DNA of 64,000 nt from Ascaris suum (taxonomy: Eukaryota > Nematoda > Chromadorea > Rhabditida > Ascarididae). The notes under the pieces were generated by a model. That model saw only the letters and a program-made list of their open reading frames with translations. It did no database searches and was not told the DNA's origin. How positions within the stretch are numbered: position 1 is the first letter of the stretch; each line of letters begins with the position of its first letter. The position numbers and the translations under genes were made by a program. The stretch is taken from contig CM024187.1 in assembly GCA_013433145.1 (NCBI GenBank), positions 9,079,326 to 9,143,325 of the forward strand, written 5' to 3'. Below are positions 1-14,336 of this stretch, piece by piece.

Positions 1-3000
1 GTGATGAAAATAGGAATAACCAGAACAAGTAGGCAGCACGTAACACATGAAGAGGCAGGCACTATGTCCTCGTACTTCGCCTTCAGCACTACAATCTCTT
101 GGTTACTACTGTTACAGCTGAACAATTCATTAGTGCGTTGTTTTGTTGCGGAATCGACGTCCAGTTTGTAGGCGGTTATAAGAAAGCGCAAGTCGGTTAT
201 CCACTCAAATCGCAGTCAAATTAGCCTTATACGTAGCAGATCTCTTAGCGACAGTCAATTTTTTGCTTGGCAAATCGATGCCTCAATCCGACAGCAAAGC
301 CTCAGTTGAATGAAAGCGCACTTCCGGTTGTTTAAGTTAGAGATGAGGGCAGTAAAAAGTGAATAGCACAGGAATTTGCATAACAGTCTCAACACGTTTG
401 GATGCACGCAACGATCGTATGCTGATAAACGTCTCCACAATGCGATAAGTGCGTCCACTGTCTGCCCATTCAATGGGCGCTGAATGATCGCGAATAGAGC
501 CTCGGGTTAGTTGCGCACTGATTAGGCACACCACAGTTCGGTGCACCTCTTCAGAAGCAAACAACGAGCAAATGACAACACTCCGCGAAATGTTAAACCA
601 GATCATATGGGCACGACGCCCGCCGCTGACCGTGTGCTTGAATACTCAACGACGAACACGGCGACGACCAGGTTAGTAATCGGCAGTGCTGCGAACAACC
701 AAAAAATTGCCATACCTGCCGAAAAACATGCATCGTTATGAAGAACCCCAACGCTGGGCTCGACGAAGGACTGTTTTCTGTTGTGTAACGATTCACGGCA
801 CACATGCGTCATAACAATTAGAGAGCAGAACAAATTTGCTTTCAATCTGTCTTAATTTTCATTGTTCCATTCAATACTGAATTCCTCTTAAGTTTTTCAA
901 TGTTGTGCAGTCATCCCACCCCAAAACATGTGCTCATTTAAACAACTGTAGCTTGAAAGTAGAAGGATTCCTTGCTGCATGTAGGCGATGACGACTCTTA
1001 TGAAAAAGGATACGGATCAAAAAAGCGAACCGAATTCCGCTAAAGACATCGGTATATCTGATCTTATTTAGAATCTCTGGCATAGCAGAAACCCCGAGTA
1101 TAGGAGTGTAGAAAAAGGCTTCGAAACTTGTTTCCTTCTTACCTACTCAACAAGCAAAAATTGAGTGGCTAAGAAAGGAAGTAGTGCCGCATTTTTTTAA
1201 TTAACGAAAACAGTGCATAGACAAAACAATGGAAAACAATTTTGAGGCATCTCACCATAAGCAATGATGATCACGATGTAATTTTTTCATATACTTGAAT
1301 TTCAATCCACTACGATCTAAACTACTGCACTAAATTGAACAATTTGATTTGGTTAAAAGAAACAAACGAAAAAAGGGTAGACGAACTTTGGTAATATTGC
1401 AATTTCAATCGATATCGTGAATTTTAAGCACTTCTTAGAAACTACTTCTGTATTAATTAGTTAATGGATTTAGAGGGAGAATACATACAACTCTGACGAT
1501 GGTCCTTTTACGGACTGCATGTTTGTGTCAATAAATAAGCGACAAAATATGAAAATACAAATTCTTCTTCCTTTTCATGTTTTTACTATTTCACACCTAG
1601 CTTTCCATTATCTACACCTGGAAACACCTCCATAAGAGATAATATTATCATTTTAAACGTAAGCTCCATGACCAAACGGCTAAGAACGAGGAGAGCACTT
1701 GGAATAAAATTCATTTCATATTGATGCTCTAACTGAACCATTACTCTCGTATCTGCCACTCTACTAAGACAACTAGAGCTCTTCGTTTGCTCAACATCAT
1801 GACACCCTCACCTCTTTTATCCGTCTTTTCCCCTTCCAGCAAGGACATTCATCGGTCATCCTTGACGACACGTTTAAAAGTAGCTTATTTGCTTCTCAAA
1901 GCTGGAGTCTCTTTTTTAGATGACCAACTAGATGTCGTTGCACTTCTTCCAACTGCTAAATCCATCGCACTAACTACTGCCATGAAGATACATTCCTGCA
2001 ACATTTCCACACTTTAAACATGCGCTCTCCCTTACCCTCTCTTTGTTGGAGGCATATGCAAAAATTGAGGCGGCGGTGGGGAAAGGCATGCTGTAGACTC
2101 GGGCGGGACCGGCGAGTAAGCAGAAGGAGGACGAAGGGCAGACAAGGGAACTAACGGTATGACTGTCCAAAATGGTCTCTCTTCACATTTTTTTCCGGCA
2201 TGTTTGCATTTTGCATGGACACATTTATTATGTATTTGCATTTTATCACATAGACTACAAAGTCCATCTTGTATAATTTTTTAAATGGAAAAAAGGAAAG
2301 CCTCTTCAGGTTGCGCTTCAAAATCACCTCACACAAAAACGCGCTTTTTCCACTTCCACTCGATTATTAACTGTGCGACGCTGCATATTTTAAACTGTCC
2401 CACCATCCCTCTCAAAAAACATGAAAAAGCAAACAGAACAACGTGGGCGTATAAAACGAATTGTTTATGCCCATCCATACGAGGGAACATTTTCTGAGGC
2501 ACTGAACCAGACTGCAAATGAATAAAACCGCGACATCAATATTGAATCGAAAGGAAAGCACATGAAAAAAAAGGATAAGCCCACTGTTTAAACACGAGAT
2601 TGATCTTGATGCACACTATATTTAATAATTTTTAGTTATTTTTGGCAGTATAGTGGGATCGATAGAGAGGGGCTGGCACAAAGACCGTCCGGAGTCATCC
2701 TTTATTGTTAAGAAATGTGCTGAATGAATCGTGCACTGGGCATGATTATCGCGGACGTGGTCTACTGCCGTTTCAAATTCGACCGCATCACAGCGTAAAA
2801 TTTTATCAAACCTACTTTTGAAACAAGTGCTTAATTAAAGCACCCACACGAAATCGGCCCGTGCTATATTGAGGTCTTAAAGATTTTATATGTTATCACG
2901 TTATCATTTCCCAAAGCTGTGAACTAGTAAATGATAATTGAAGCTTTGCGCCCTTTACCATACAGCACTTTAAACGACAGACGATAGGCACGTCATTGCA

Positions 3001-6000
3001 GAAAGAAATTTCATCACGAGTGTATCGGACCAGAACTACCAAGTAGTTCGGAAATGAAGGCAAAGAAATTAGCCAAAACCTGCAATCCGATGTTGCAAGG
3101 CAGGAAAGACACAAGAGGCAAAATTTTCCTCCTATAATACGCTGAACAGAAACTCCGCTATTAGTGATTTCAGACTACAATGAGGTTCTCCGTGCGAGCG
3201 ACTATAATCTTTCTATTCAAAGACGAAATACTAGCTGTCACTGAATACAGCCGATCGCAAATCTAATTCATGAGAATGTGAAATAGAAAAAACTATTCCT
3301 TCCGTCATTGAATTTTTGGATTTTGAAACGATTAACAAAACCTAGGTTACTAGTTTGATTTACTTTTCTCGCAACAACAAAAGCAATCCATAAAGTTCAA
3401 CAACTTTCACGACTATACATAAAATGTCTTTAAACCTTCACATCCAACATTCCCAATTCAAAACTTATAGGCTAGCAACTCAGGACTCGACTGCTCGAAA
3501 GGAAAAAGGCTTCCATTAAAATTTGAATCCAGATTTTCGAAAATAACCATTCCCTATGTAACCTCGCTTGAAGCCATAAAGATATAAATTACACGAATTA
3601 TCCAAAGGTTACTGAGGCAGCGAGTCAGGGAAATGAAGCGATTGTTCAAATTGAACTTGCTATCACATGTCTTCTCAATAATCACTGTCTGCAAAGGGGG
3701 CTTTGCAGTAGGCAGTAGTTTATAGGCTAACGTTGGATTACACACAGTAGGCAGGAAATTGTTAACCTTTTATCAACCACTATAGCCTGTTTACTATTTG
3801 TCGAGAACGAAAAGATGACCATTTGAAGTTTCGTGTCTGGTGCTTTGGCCGCACTACCTCATTCCTAACTGCGATTATGTGCTCATGTCTCTTTCTATAA
3901 AAGAAACGACCTTAACGCCTTTAGGGAGACGGAATTCTATGTCGAAGCGATTAAGATATATTAAGAATCTCTTGTGGTAATGCAAGAAGATGAATTCGAT
4001 AAAGGAGCTTTGAACTCTTAGTGGAGTTCAGATACGTCCAACAAGACCTAAAATTAGAAAAGCACTTTCAGGCGCGGCCGAACTTGAAGCACCATTACTT
4101 GTCCCGAAGGGCCAAAAATTAAAGACAGTGCATTTCTCAAGCACTTAAGCACGCATGGAATTTATGAAACTTTCGTCGAATGGATTCGCCTTTCTCACCA
4201 GTCGAGGACAAACATCGTTCAAATATTCGTTACTTCCGGCGGCAAACCAATGACGTCATGTATTCTGCTCGAAGATAACGCTTCACTGCTCTGAAGGGCT
4301 TTTTAACCATCTAGCATTTTTATGTGAAGACATATATAGGAGGCAAATGAAGTTTGCTTTAACCAAAGTACTGAAATTGCTAGATGACGCATCGATGACT
4401 AATACAATCTTACACCACATGGACAGAGCATACACGGCACCATTTTTCCCACAAGAGGCCGGATGTGTACTTGGAATCAGGCCATGTGCGAGTGCCTAAA
4501 ACTTCAAAAACTTCATAATTTACGAAAGTAGGAACAAATAAAGCATAATTACGCGCTTCTACGCGAGTCGCACCCGTGCTCTGCTCCCATGCTTGCACCG
4601 GAAGGAGAAAAAAATCTTTTCAAAAAAACTTCGCGTCTGTCTCGAAAATGCTCACACTTCCCTCCTCATTATTCTTCTTCAAAAGTTTCTTAAACAGTAA
4701 TGCAAAAGATTTCACTGAAGCTAGGGGATTGCACTCAGAAGGACGCGATAAGCCCCAAAATCGCACTTGTTGCTGTCACATACGCATTTTCCGGTTCTCA
4801 ATGCGCTGCAAAAGACTGTTTTCGAGTAGAACAAAGAGAGTCAAGGGTTGTAAAGGCGGTCGGAGCGTATCTGCGTTTCTTTGAAAATTGGGCAGGTGAA
4901 ACCAACTGAAACGTCTGCGGGTACTTTAAAGGAAAAGCAAGCATTTTAATCACTATGTTCTGGACGAAAGACGGGGAAGGCCTAGCAAGACATGAACACA
5001 ACTTCAACGAGCGTAGCTGGAGGAAGCACCGTTCGAAAGTGCCTGATCAATTGTGAAATAGTTATTAGCGCCACAATCAAATGCGCTGCACTCATGAATG
5101 ACGTGACCGCGATTCCCGTTGTTAAAGTTTATAACCGTAGTATTTCTTGCGGTGCATGAAAAAAAATGGCGACCGATAGTGCACCCTCCTACATCCTAAC
5201 TTAACGATACTTTGAAGCGGTTGCGAGGCGTCGGCAAGGAGGAAGAGCTACGTAGGCGACGGCGGCGATGTAGCCTCCTGACTATCGTTTTGGTAATGAT
5301 GGTAAAAAAATCGTCAATTTATTTGACAAAATTGCGGAACCATGGGGTTCATACAAAATCGAATGAATTCGGGCAGCGAGAAACTGAAAAACGAATACTT
5401 CATCATTAAAATAAACTACAGGAAATTGGATTCATAGCAATTTGAAAGGTTTAGATTTCGGGTGAATACATCAGAGATGCAACTAGGTTTGCAACTTTTT
5501 GGTTTGAATATTTATTATTAGCTGAGACCATGCAACCAGTTACAGTTTGGTTTGCCTCCTATAAATTTTTTAATGGGGACAATTGGAAGCTAGATAGTTT
5601 TTCACTTATAATCAATGCTTTCTCCATGTTCTGTTAAGCGAGATAGCTGAATTGGTTGCAAAAATACAATGGAATAATGGGCACTTCCGTTTACTAAAAC
5701 TGATATTTATTCAAAAATTCGAGGAATTAAAATTTCTCTATTATTCACAATGTTCAGATGCACACAGAATACTTTTACTGCTTTGCCACTGCGCACGTGA
5801 TTTAAATTGCGTCCAGCAACTAACTCTGCTTTGATTTGTGTTCTGCACGACGTAACGAGTGTTTTAAAGCATGTAAGCTGTAAGCTGTCTTTATATGTAA
5901 GCTGTCTATGCTTCTACAAGTGCTTCTTAAAGGCATCAGGATTAATACTGGAGTGGTGGTGGCCAGCTAGGTTAATAGAACTCTGTTTTATAAAGTGCTG

Positions 6001-6880
6001 GAAGCGCACATGTATTCCTAGTAGATGTAGGGATATCCTATATCATCCTTCAGTGGTAATGCTTATAATCTGAAAAAGGAATAATTGAATCATGGCGCAC
6101 TCATGCTTATGGATGGGACGGCTGTGTTATCTCATCTATCGTAATAATCCCTTATTGGCCATTTCATTTTTTAAAATATGAATCTAATATGTAAGCGTAA
6201 TACCAATTACTTTCACTTTAAAAATCGACTCAGTTTATTAAGCACCTTTATCGCTTTTGTTTGCTAACCGTCTCTTTATAGGTGGCCGTGCTTGATATAA
6301 CTGTTACTGCCTGCTTCTTGGTACATCCTTTTGCGATGGTTCCCGTCTGAGTGCTGAGGAAATACAAAAAATATTTCTGTAAAAATAGGCTAAAATGTGA
6401 ACTAGTGCAGACTCGCCTAGAGACCTAAATTTTTAGTTCCAGGCCGTTTAATAAAAGCTGCTTAGAGTCTACGGAACGATTTGAGTAAGAATATAGAATT
6501 TGCTGTTGACTGCGACGACATATAGGACTCCTGAACCCCACCACCGGCTCTTCGGGATGCAGGCTCGTGTTAGATGTACTGAAAGCCTACTGAAAGCCAC
6601 CTCACTAAGAATAAGTTAGACGTTTGCGTTCAGCGTGTCCGAGTATTTCGCTAAGAACTTTTTGCAAAAATCTGTGAGCAAAACATAAATGTCCCCAGTA
6701 CTGATGGGATTATAGGTCTCTGCTGATGTTGATGTTTCGCATGCCTCGAAACCTTTCTACACAAATTTTATGCAAATCCTAGACCAAAATTTCTTCTCTT
6801 CAGGTGGCGTTCGATAACTGCAAGTGTGACGAAAATTTTTTAAAATCCCTCGTTACAGTAGCCACCTTGCCCAATTTGCT

Positions 6881-6917
6881 TGTGCACTAGCCTACAACGT
6901 TTAGTGGCTAGTGCACA
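6881..6917. repeat. 12-bp perfect inverted repeat
   Basis: Arms TGTGCACTAGCC (6881-6892) and GGCTAGTGCACA (6906-6917) are exact reverse complements separated by 13 bases. It lies in gene-free sequence; no function is evident. Confidence 0.8.
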
Positions 6918-9896
6918 TATAACTATACGGTTACAAGTTATGTTTCACTGTAGGCAGTGACTAAGGAGGGCAAAAGATGTATCACCTTTCGAAATACTAT
7001 TTCAAATCTTTTCTCGGTAAAAAGTTTTAGAGCACTGTAAACGACCACAAATTTGTCTCATCTGCACCACATTCGTTCCAAGGTGCGAAGCGGTATTAGT
7101 AATCATCGATCGGAAACAGCGCTATATCAAGCAAGGGGGATGGGAGACGGGTTGTTGAATCACTGCATCGACACAATGAGGGAGAGGCGAGCGTGCATTC
7201 ACACCAAGTATGCACTGTCAGGTTGATTGTGCTGAGTGCACTTCGTACGCATGATTCAACCGGACAGGTGCGTTCAACAAGTGCTCAGACTACAGTCGCG
7301 TACGTGCTATCGTTAGCGTTCGCCCTGTTTTCAGGTGACGCTTCTTCCCTTAACGCGTCCTAACGCTTTCATTTACTCAATCTCCGTTAACGCATTGTTG
7401 CGCCAGTTTTTTCCCACTGTGTACCTCTTTCCCCATTTAGAAGGTCTGAGGCTTGTAGGTCTAACTTCCCAAGGCGGGCATATGTTGACGGTATTATGGT
7501 ATTATGGTTATAAACTTGGAAATGCAGTGGATGTTTTCTCATTTGGCACACCCTGAACAACATCCCGCTCGAAGATTTTCGAAACGATTCTTTCACTACG
7601 TGTTACATGTTTCTTAACTGCTCCCATGCTCATTACTTTTGTTAATAAGTGTAGTGTTCCTATTCGGAAAGGCGCATATTTGGAAATTTCGCATTTTAAT
7701 CATTTTTTCTTCAGATAATTTTTTGATATAATCTTACATGTTTTCGCGCCAACAACATTGTTGCATTAGCTACGATCGTTTCAACAGTTTAAGCTCCGAC
7801 TGCACCTCCTCTTAATGCGCTTTGAAGTTTTGATTAAGTTTTGTTGTAACGGTTTCAAGATACCGAGGGAATACTTTGACGGCCATGAATACAAGTGTGA
7901 AGTCTACGCTAAACCACCGTGAATTCCCCGAAGCAGTCTTAAGTCCCTGTTGCACTGGCATCATTCACAAAGACATTTAATCTATAACTTTCTTTACGTT
8001 ACACTCTCTCGACCGATTTCAATATTATAAAAACTCCACCATCCTGGTGAGGTTACAAACAGGACACTTGCATCGCGTGGCGACTTTACTGTTGTCTTGC
8101 GCAGTGCATTTCGCACGAAATCCCACCACTTCGCACAAATCTCATCGAAATTCGGCCATGTAGAGACGGAGAAACTTCAGTTTTTATTGTATTTGTATTT
8201 CAGCAGTCAACAACGTTGCTTTTATGTTGGTCAAAAACGATTGTGGAACGTTCCGCGCTATCTCCTCCTTTTTGCATATGTTGGGAATCGCTTCAAATAG
8301 ACGAATTTCCGTTTTGAAACGTTATACGTAATAATGCGGTGCCTCGACAACAATGAGGCTTGTTTTCTAAATTTTTGGCGTATTTCGCAAATTTCTCGCC
8401 TATGTTTCTCCTGCTAACCGTATTTTCTTGTACCCACCAGCGGCTACATACGTGGCCATCGTAGCAGAAATGAAAGCAGCTTTGAAGCGGACGTATACAG
8501 GTGAAAGATATTACATAGAGAACTCGATGAACATGTCTCCGAGATATTAAAGTACTCATGTGGTACTAGAATAGCTAAACAATATTCACTGCGTATAAAG
8601 GCGAAAATTTTCATTGAAAATGAGGGTCATTTGAAGCGTTCTTTGATGCATTTCCAGTTAGCGAACTATGAATTCTTTGGCAGTTTATCGAAGAGTTGAG
8701 TAGCCATTTGTTTATTCCGGCTATGAGTCATATAGCAGTTTAATCTGCGTGCACTGTGAACACTACAACTGCTCCTATCCACCTTTTTGCCTTCTCGAGC
8801 ATCTCTCAGTGTACGTCTTACGTACTTGAGTCTGACGAGTGAACGAAAGTACAACCGACGCTTGAGCTCACTCATTGCTATTGCCAGGTTTTTGTACAGT
8901 TTTCCGAAGCGCTTACCACGTTATCGCTGATGACTGCTTGTCCCCTTCGCCCTTTTTGTGAGCTCCGCTCTAAACCTTTAAAAATAAAATAGCAATCCAT
9001 GCGTCAAGTGAAAATTTTCCTTTATAAAGCTTTTCAGAAACGCATGGTTTTTTCGGAACATTACGGCATATGCAAAAAACTGTGCTGCGAAAGATGAAAA
9101 ACAGATGACATTAAAAACATATTGTGTTCTCTAAACAAATTTCTCTCCGGAATGTTGAGGCAGCGTCATTACTTTCGCATGCCTTTTTATAAGCTTCTGC
9201 TTATTCCATTTGCACAAGTGCATTATGACGGCGTCGTATCTATCCTCCTCTCTACCACTTCAAGTCGGAAACCATTCAAATTGGAGATTAAAACGCGGCG
9301 GAAATAATAAATTCCTTACGATTGCCTCGTATACCGCATTCCGCTTTGATCTGTCAAATTCGAAAGACGTTAGTTGCATTTGAAGGTGCTGAAAAAGCAC
9401 GCATTCGTTTCGTAGCTTTCGTACTTTCGTCTTACACTAATCGAATCAGAGAACCGATGGGAAAGCACACCAAATAACTAGCACGCATGCTTCCGCTTCC
9501 GCATTCAGACCTTTTAACAAAACGTTTTCGTAGCTGCCTACAAACAAAAAGTGTAGGAAGTGATGTTTTCATATTTTATTTATGTTTTATTCGCTTCGAC
9601 CACTCTCGCGGTATTTCCAGAAAAGATTCGTTTGTTTACAATCCGACAGTGTGAACTGAAAACTGGCCAATATAAAATGCATGTACGTTTTCAACTTTTT
9701 GAGCTACCATAATTTCTCTTAAATTTGATGGATCAACATGAAATAAGACGTGCGAGGTCACCCTGCGGCGTGTTTTACGCATGGCAAATTTTGCAAATCG
9801 CGCTTTAGTGATTTCTAAGCTGAAGCTGGAAACAGGGAGGTAGGTGTATATAAATATATAAATATATGCAGCAGATTGCAGAGGTAGGTGTATAGG

Positions 9897-10103
<207 letters not shown>

Positions 10104-10828
10104 GAAGTAACGTGTTTAAGTAACGAAGATGAAATTCATTGAGAGCGCAGTCGTTAGGGATTGCAGTTGGATAGTCACGGTGCACATTCCATATTCATTT
10201 TATGTATTCTCGTAAAACTCTTTCATCTTATTGTTCACGCCGACAGTTTTGCAAAATGACATTCTTTGCTTCAGATTTTATTGTCATGAAAGTCTTTGAG
10301 TGCTATAAGCGGAATTTACAATTCCGGGTTATTTGATATTCGTAGGCGTTAAATTTGATGGCAAAAATTGACCGTCTGCATATCGTTTGATAACTTATAG
10401 CTAATATCTGATTCTGTCATTGCGTTAGCAAAGTTTTCCGAATCTACGCGAGAAAAAAAAATTTCATCGTATTGAATTGCGTCTCAAGGTGCTCGAGGTG
10501 TTTTTTTAGATGGAAAAGAAACCAGAAAATGCGCCACCTTCCGATGCGCAGAGATGATTGCAAATGTCTACACCATGAATTATAAATATGCATCAGATCA
10601 AGTTTCATTTTTCATTTCACATATCTTCCTTCACAGCAGCGGATTCCAACACCCCTTCTCACATAGTAATAAATGCCAAAATTTTTGTTTTGATTTCGAG
10701 TCAGTCATTACGCATTGCGACGTGATCTGTCAGAATTAATTCTCCAAAATTGCATCGCATGGTTGATGTATGGGCGAGCGTTTTTACCCCCTACTATGAT
10801 ATAATTGACCTTTTGTTTTCAGCATATA

Positions 10829-11771
10829 ATGTCATGTCAGACGTTGTTGTGCATTTTCGCCACGCCGTTGTTAATTTTGTCGTTCTGTTGGCCCACTTCT
10901 GCCGACGACATTTTCGAGCAGAAGGGCAGCTCAAAAGTGTGCTTAGGAGCTATATGTAAGTTTAGAATTTTAGACAAGGATCCTTTCGAATCGAAGACTT
11001 CATTGATTGCATTGAAATGCAAAAGTTTTCTGCATCTTTGTGGTTTTCGCTTTTTGACATTTCTCTCTCATCTGCATCTTCTTTTAATGGGAACATTTAA
11101 TGTGCGCATCTTACAAGACTCGTTTCTTTCGTCCGAAACTTTTTCAGATTTTGATGTGTTTAATTTGTTGAGAGGAAGGTTCGAACCAAAATGCTAAAAG
11201 ATTCAAACGCGTAATTTTTTTGATACTTCCCGACAGGTAGTAGGTATACGAAGGAGGCTTAGAGAAGTCTTTCTCCCCCACTAAGAATTTCCCAAAAATT
11301 TTTTTACGTCGATTTCTGAGCCGATTACCATTCGATTCTAGATTTTAAAAAAGTGCAACGCAGAGGCTACGGTCTTCCTCTTCCCGTTGCTACAGATGGT
11401 CTTGCATGCTCTTCCGTCTTCAGAATATTTTCCAATGATGACTATTTGAAATGTTCCCTCATGCGAAAAGAAGGAGCCGATACACAACGAATTGTGTCAT
11501 TTTCCTTGCGCAGCAAAAATTTTGATTCAAAAACCGTAATATAATGAGTAGTTTTCATCGCTGATATGTGCTAAACATTTCCTAAAGGCTAATGGCTCAT
11601 TTAGGTCCGGACTCATCGGCGTTTCATTATTACGAGTGCTGTGGAACGATCTTTAACGAGTGCTGTTTTCGATTGCAGACGTGGGTGATTGTGATTTTAG
11701 TCGTACTGGCTGCCCTTGTGCTGCTTAGTGTGGTTATCTCGCTTATCAAATGCATCTGCTGCTGTGATTAA
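10829..11771 (+). CDS. Small type I membrane protein, six-cysteine Shisa/VOPP1-like (STMC6) adaptor
   Basis: Two exons, 10829-10955 and 11605-11771, join in phase (T plus GT gives Cys) to encode 97 residues. Residues 1-25 form a signal peptide with a hydrophobic LLCIFATPLLILSF core. The lumenal part is only about 43 residues and holds six cysteines at 38, 43, 54, 55, 62 and 63, as C-x4-C-x10-CC-x6-CC, with HYYECCG in the middle. A single membrane segment follows (about 70-90) and the tail ends KCICCCD, a likely palmitoylated cluster. CC-CC pairs directly before one helix are typical of the STMC6 families (Shisa, VOPP1/WBP1, CYYR1), which act as adaptors for receptor maturation or ubiquitin ligases; membership here is inferred from pattern, not from alignment. 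A TTTTGTTTTCAG acceptor lies 6 bases before the start codon, suggesting trans-splicing or a 5' UTR intron. The donor is GTAAGT; the acceptor is CTCATTTAG. The long frame reading through the donor is intron. Confidence 0.72.
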
Positions 11772-12070
11772 CATCTTCCACCACACCCAGAGTGAACACA
11801 TTATGCTCATTGTTGTATGTTTTCATTGTGCTTAGCGATTGCCATCTTTGACCGTTGTGTGTCGCATTTACCGAAGCTTTTTATGGACGCATTATGTATC
11901 TTTCAAAATGAGGTCGCTAAACTTTATCCAATAATTTTTTCATATTTTATCCCTCTGCAATGAGATTTTGTTCACTGTGCTGTGACATCTCGAAGAATTC
12001 CGATAAGTGTGATTACTTTTATTTTTGGCATTATTTCGCGTGTAACATTAACATTGATGCCAAATAATTT

Positions 12071-12076
12071 AATAAA
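12071..12076 (+). terminator. Poly(A) signal for the STMC6-like gene
   Basis: AATAAA lies 300 bases after the TAA stop and is the first canonical signal downstream on this strand. Confidence 0.5.
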
Positions 12077-13995
12077 AGAGGTATGAATTGCGGAAAGAAG
12101 AAAGTCGAAGGAAATAATAAAGGAAGGTCGAGAAAGAAAACCTTGTTGAAAGAGAAAGAATCACCAATATTCGAATTAGAATTTGACGAATAAATGCATG
12201 TAAAAGGTTGCGGTCTTGAACTTTGACTTATTTACGTAATAAAGTCTTAAAAAACATTTCCCAAGTTTGGAGGCCGTTTACATTGAAAATTAATATTTCT
12301 ATGGCGCAGCTTGAAAATAATTTACAGGTTTTGGCTGCAAAACTTATTCATAATTATTCAAGTTGGCCTTCGTCCACAGCTCATGAGCGTCACTTGGTTG
12401 CTCAGCGAACATTTCAAATGGTGTTACTTGCAAACGTTAATCACCTTATCATTGTCGCGAATCTTGAATATTTCTTATGCAAAACAATTCAACTTGCAAG
12501 TCTGTGCTCATCGTGCTTCTTTATGTGCCGTCTTAAATTTGCGTTTGTGCAGCATATTATGGCAACATCGTGGCAGTTGACGCATGCGCATATACATGTG
12601 CATATGCGTGTATCTGTCTGATAGTTTATCTCCGATAGCAGTGAAGCCAGAGCTGTAAAGTTTGGTAATATATTGCTCTATTGTTTTGATCCATCAAATT
12701 CAGAACGAATTGTAGGCATTTAATGCGTCAAAAAGTTGGCAGCATATATTCAACACCGTTTGGGTCGTGCAAAAAAGGGTTTTTATGAGCGATCAACAAA
12801 CCTTTCCTACAGGTATGTTCCGACATTTTAAAATCATTTTTTGATAGCTTGTGAAAGTGGTTAATCAAGAGAGCAAAATACCTAAAATGGCACTATATGC
12901 TTGGGCTAACATCTTTTCCTTGTATAATGAAAGTGTAGTAAATAAGAGGTTTGGATCTTGAAACACTTTCTGTTGTTTAGTTTGATGATTATCTCTCAAA
13001 AAGATGCGATGAAATTTCCTGCAACCGTTCTTACGAATGTCATTTTGAGCTGCTTTTGGCCATGGCTGCTGCTGATTCAATACCATTGTAATGGAGCTAG
13101 AGTGAAGAAAACCAGTGAACAAGAAATCAGCTTTTAATGAGACTTGAAAGATATCGTTACACTTTCGAATGCCCACGTTATTTCTCTGTAGTTCGATAAG
13201 GCACGTTCTTTCTTGAAGGCAATGAAGCTGCAGCGATCATTTTTACTTAATACTCTATGCAGACCGTTATTTTCCGGAACCCATACACTAGCCTCATTTA
13301 TTATACAGCAAAACTAACCAGGGTTCTGAAAATGCGATATTAGCTAGTTCAAGTTGTGGCATTTGCTCCTGTATACTTTATATTGTATAAGCCTTTGTGA
13401 ATTCGTCCTATTCACTTTGCAGAACGTTTGAAAAACTGGTAGTGAAATTCGATTAATGTAATTTTTGGCCTAGGGTAAGGAAAAAGAGAGGTGGGGGGAT
13501 GGAGAGGAAGTGTCAACGAAGTTCAGCTCGCCATCTTTCAGTCTCAGGGTGAGTAAACTTGTCGGCCATATTTATTGCTTTTTTGAGGTGGCGTTAGTGT
13601 TTCGATAGGTGCTAAAGAATCAGTGCCCATAAGTATGTGGTCAAAGCTGTTGAATGAAGAATTGATATTGCCAACGGCAACCGTTGTGTTGGTATCGCTC
13701 ATTTATTTTAAGCAGTCATACTTCATGTTATACAATACATTGTGGTGTATTCAGTAAAGAAATAAATATAAATATTAACTTTGATGACTATTCGGGATTT
13801 GATGATAATAACACCCGCTCCCCATTCCTTTTTTTCAGTTCAAGTAGGACTGTTAGGATGAGTATAAAATTTCCACAAAATTGGACGACTAAACAAAAAA
13901 ATATTTAGAATGTTGTGGATTTTTGAAACTTCTCATATCACAGAAATCTTTAGCTGAACAGTAATAAAGCATCACTTACTGTGAAAAGGTGTGAA
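12077..13995. other. Convergent intergenic region between the STMC6-like gene and acn-1
   Basis: Two overlapping plus-strand open frames at 12.2-12.6 kb and a minus-strand one at 12.9-13.2 kb are present, but none has splice signals, a recognisable domain or coding-like composition. I see nothing else apart from an alternating purine-pyrimidine tract at 12580-12613. Confidence 0.5.
12580..12613. repeat. 34-base alternating purine-pyrimidine tract
   Basis: Every base from 12580 to 12613 alternates purine and pyrimidine, mixing CG, CA/TG and TA steps (it includes ACGCATGCGCATATACATG). Such tracts can adopt left-handed DNA under supercoiling. A related 24-base tract occurs at 50682-50705. Confidence 0.8.
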
Positions 13996-14001
13996 TTTAT
14001 T
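13996..14001 (-). terminator. Poly(A) signal for acn-1
   Basis: TTTATT on the plus strand reads AATAAA on the minus strand, 133 bases past the acn-1 stop codon. Confidence 0.55.
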
Positions 14002-14133
14002 ACCTTTGCGTTTTTCCCACCGTCAATGTTGAGCAAACAAGTGCGCTTTGAGCATATCAATAGTCTTGCAAAATTGGAACGATTAAACATCGAATCAGAA
14101 TCGAAGACAGCCGCAGTAATGTAGAAATATTGC

Positions 14134-14336
14134 TCAACTACCAGAAATGCTTCTTGCTACTGCGCACACGATCACAGTCAACAATACAGTTGACAACGCA
14201 CATCCTTGAGCAGCTTTCGCTTTCGGTTCTGGTTCAGGCTTTGAATTCGGTTGTGGCTCAGCACTAGGTTCAGCAGTTGACATTTTTTCCTCAGGAAATA
14301 GACCAATCACGAGGCCTCCATGTCCATCACCGAAAC
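14134..14336 (-). other. acn-1: acn-1 last exon: EP-rich linker and hydrophobic C-terminal tail
   Basis: Encodes residues 965-1030 after a junction Gly: a Gly-rich start (FGDGHGG), an acidic-proline linker (TAEPSAEPQPNSKPEPEPK) and then CALSTVLLTVIVCAVA followed by a short polar end. A hydrophobic stretch almost at the C-terminus fits either GPI attachment or a tail anchor. The linker closely resembles one in exon 1 (TAEPSSQPEPTS, EPKPESEPAP). Confidence 0.8.

Noticed and set aside
8822..8875. Minus-strand start (MSELKRRLYFRSLVRLKY) with a GTAAGA donor
   Set aside because: No in-phase second exon was found within several kilobases; evidence too thin to call a gene.
10829..11197. Read-through frame of the small membrane protein's first exon
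   Set aside because: A GTAAGT donor at 10956 and the in-phase second exon at 11605 explain the gene better; the extension is intron.
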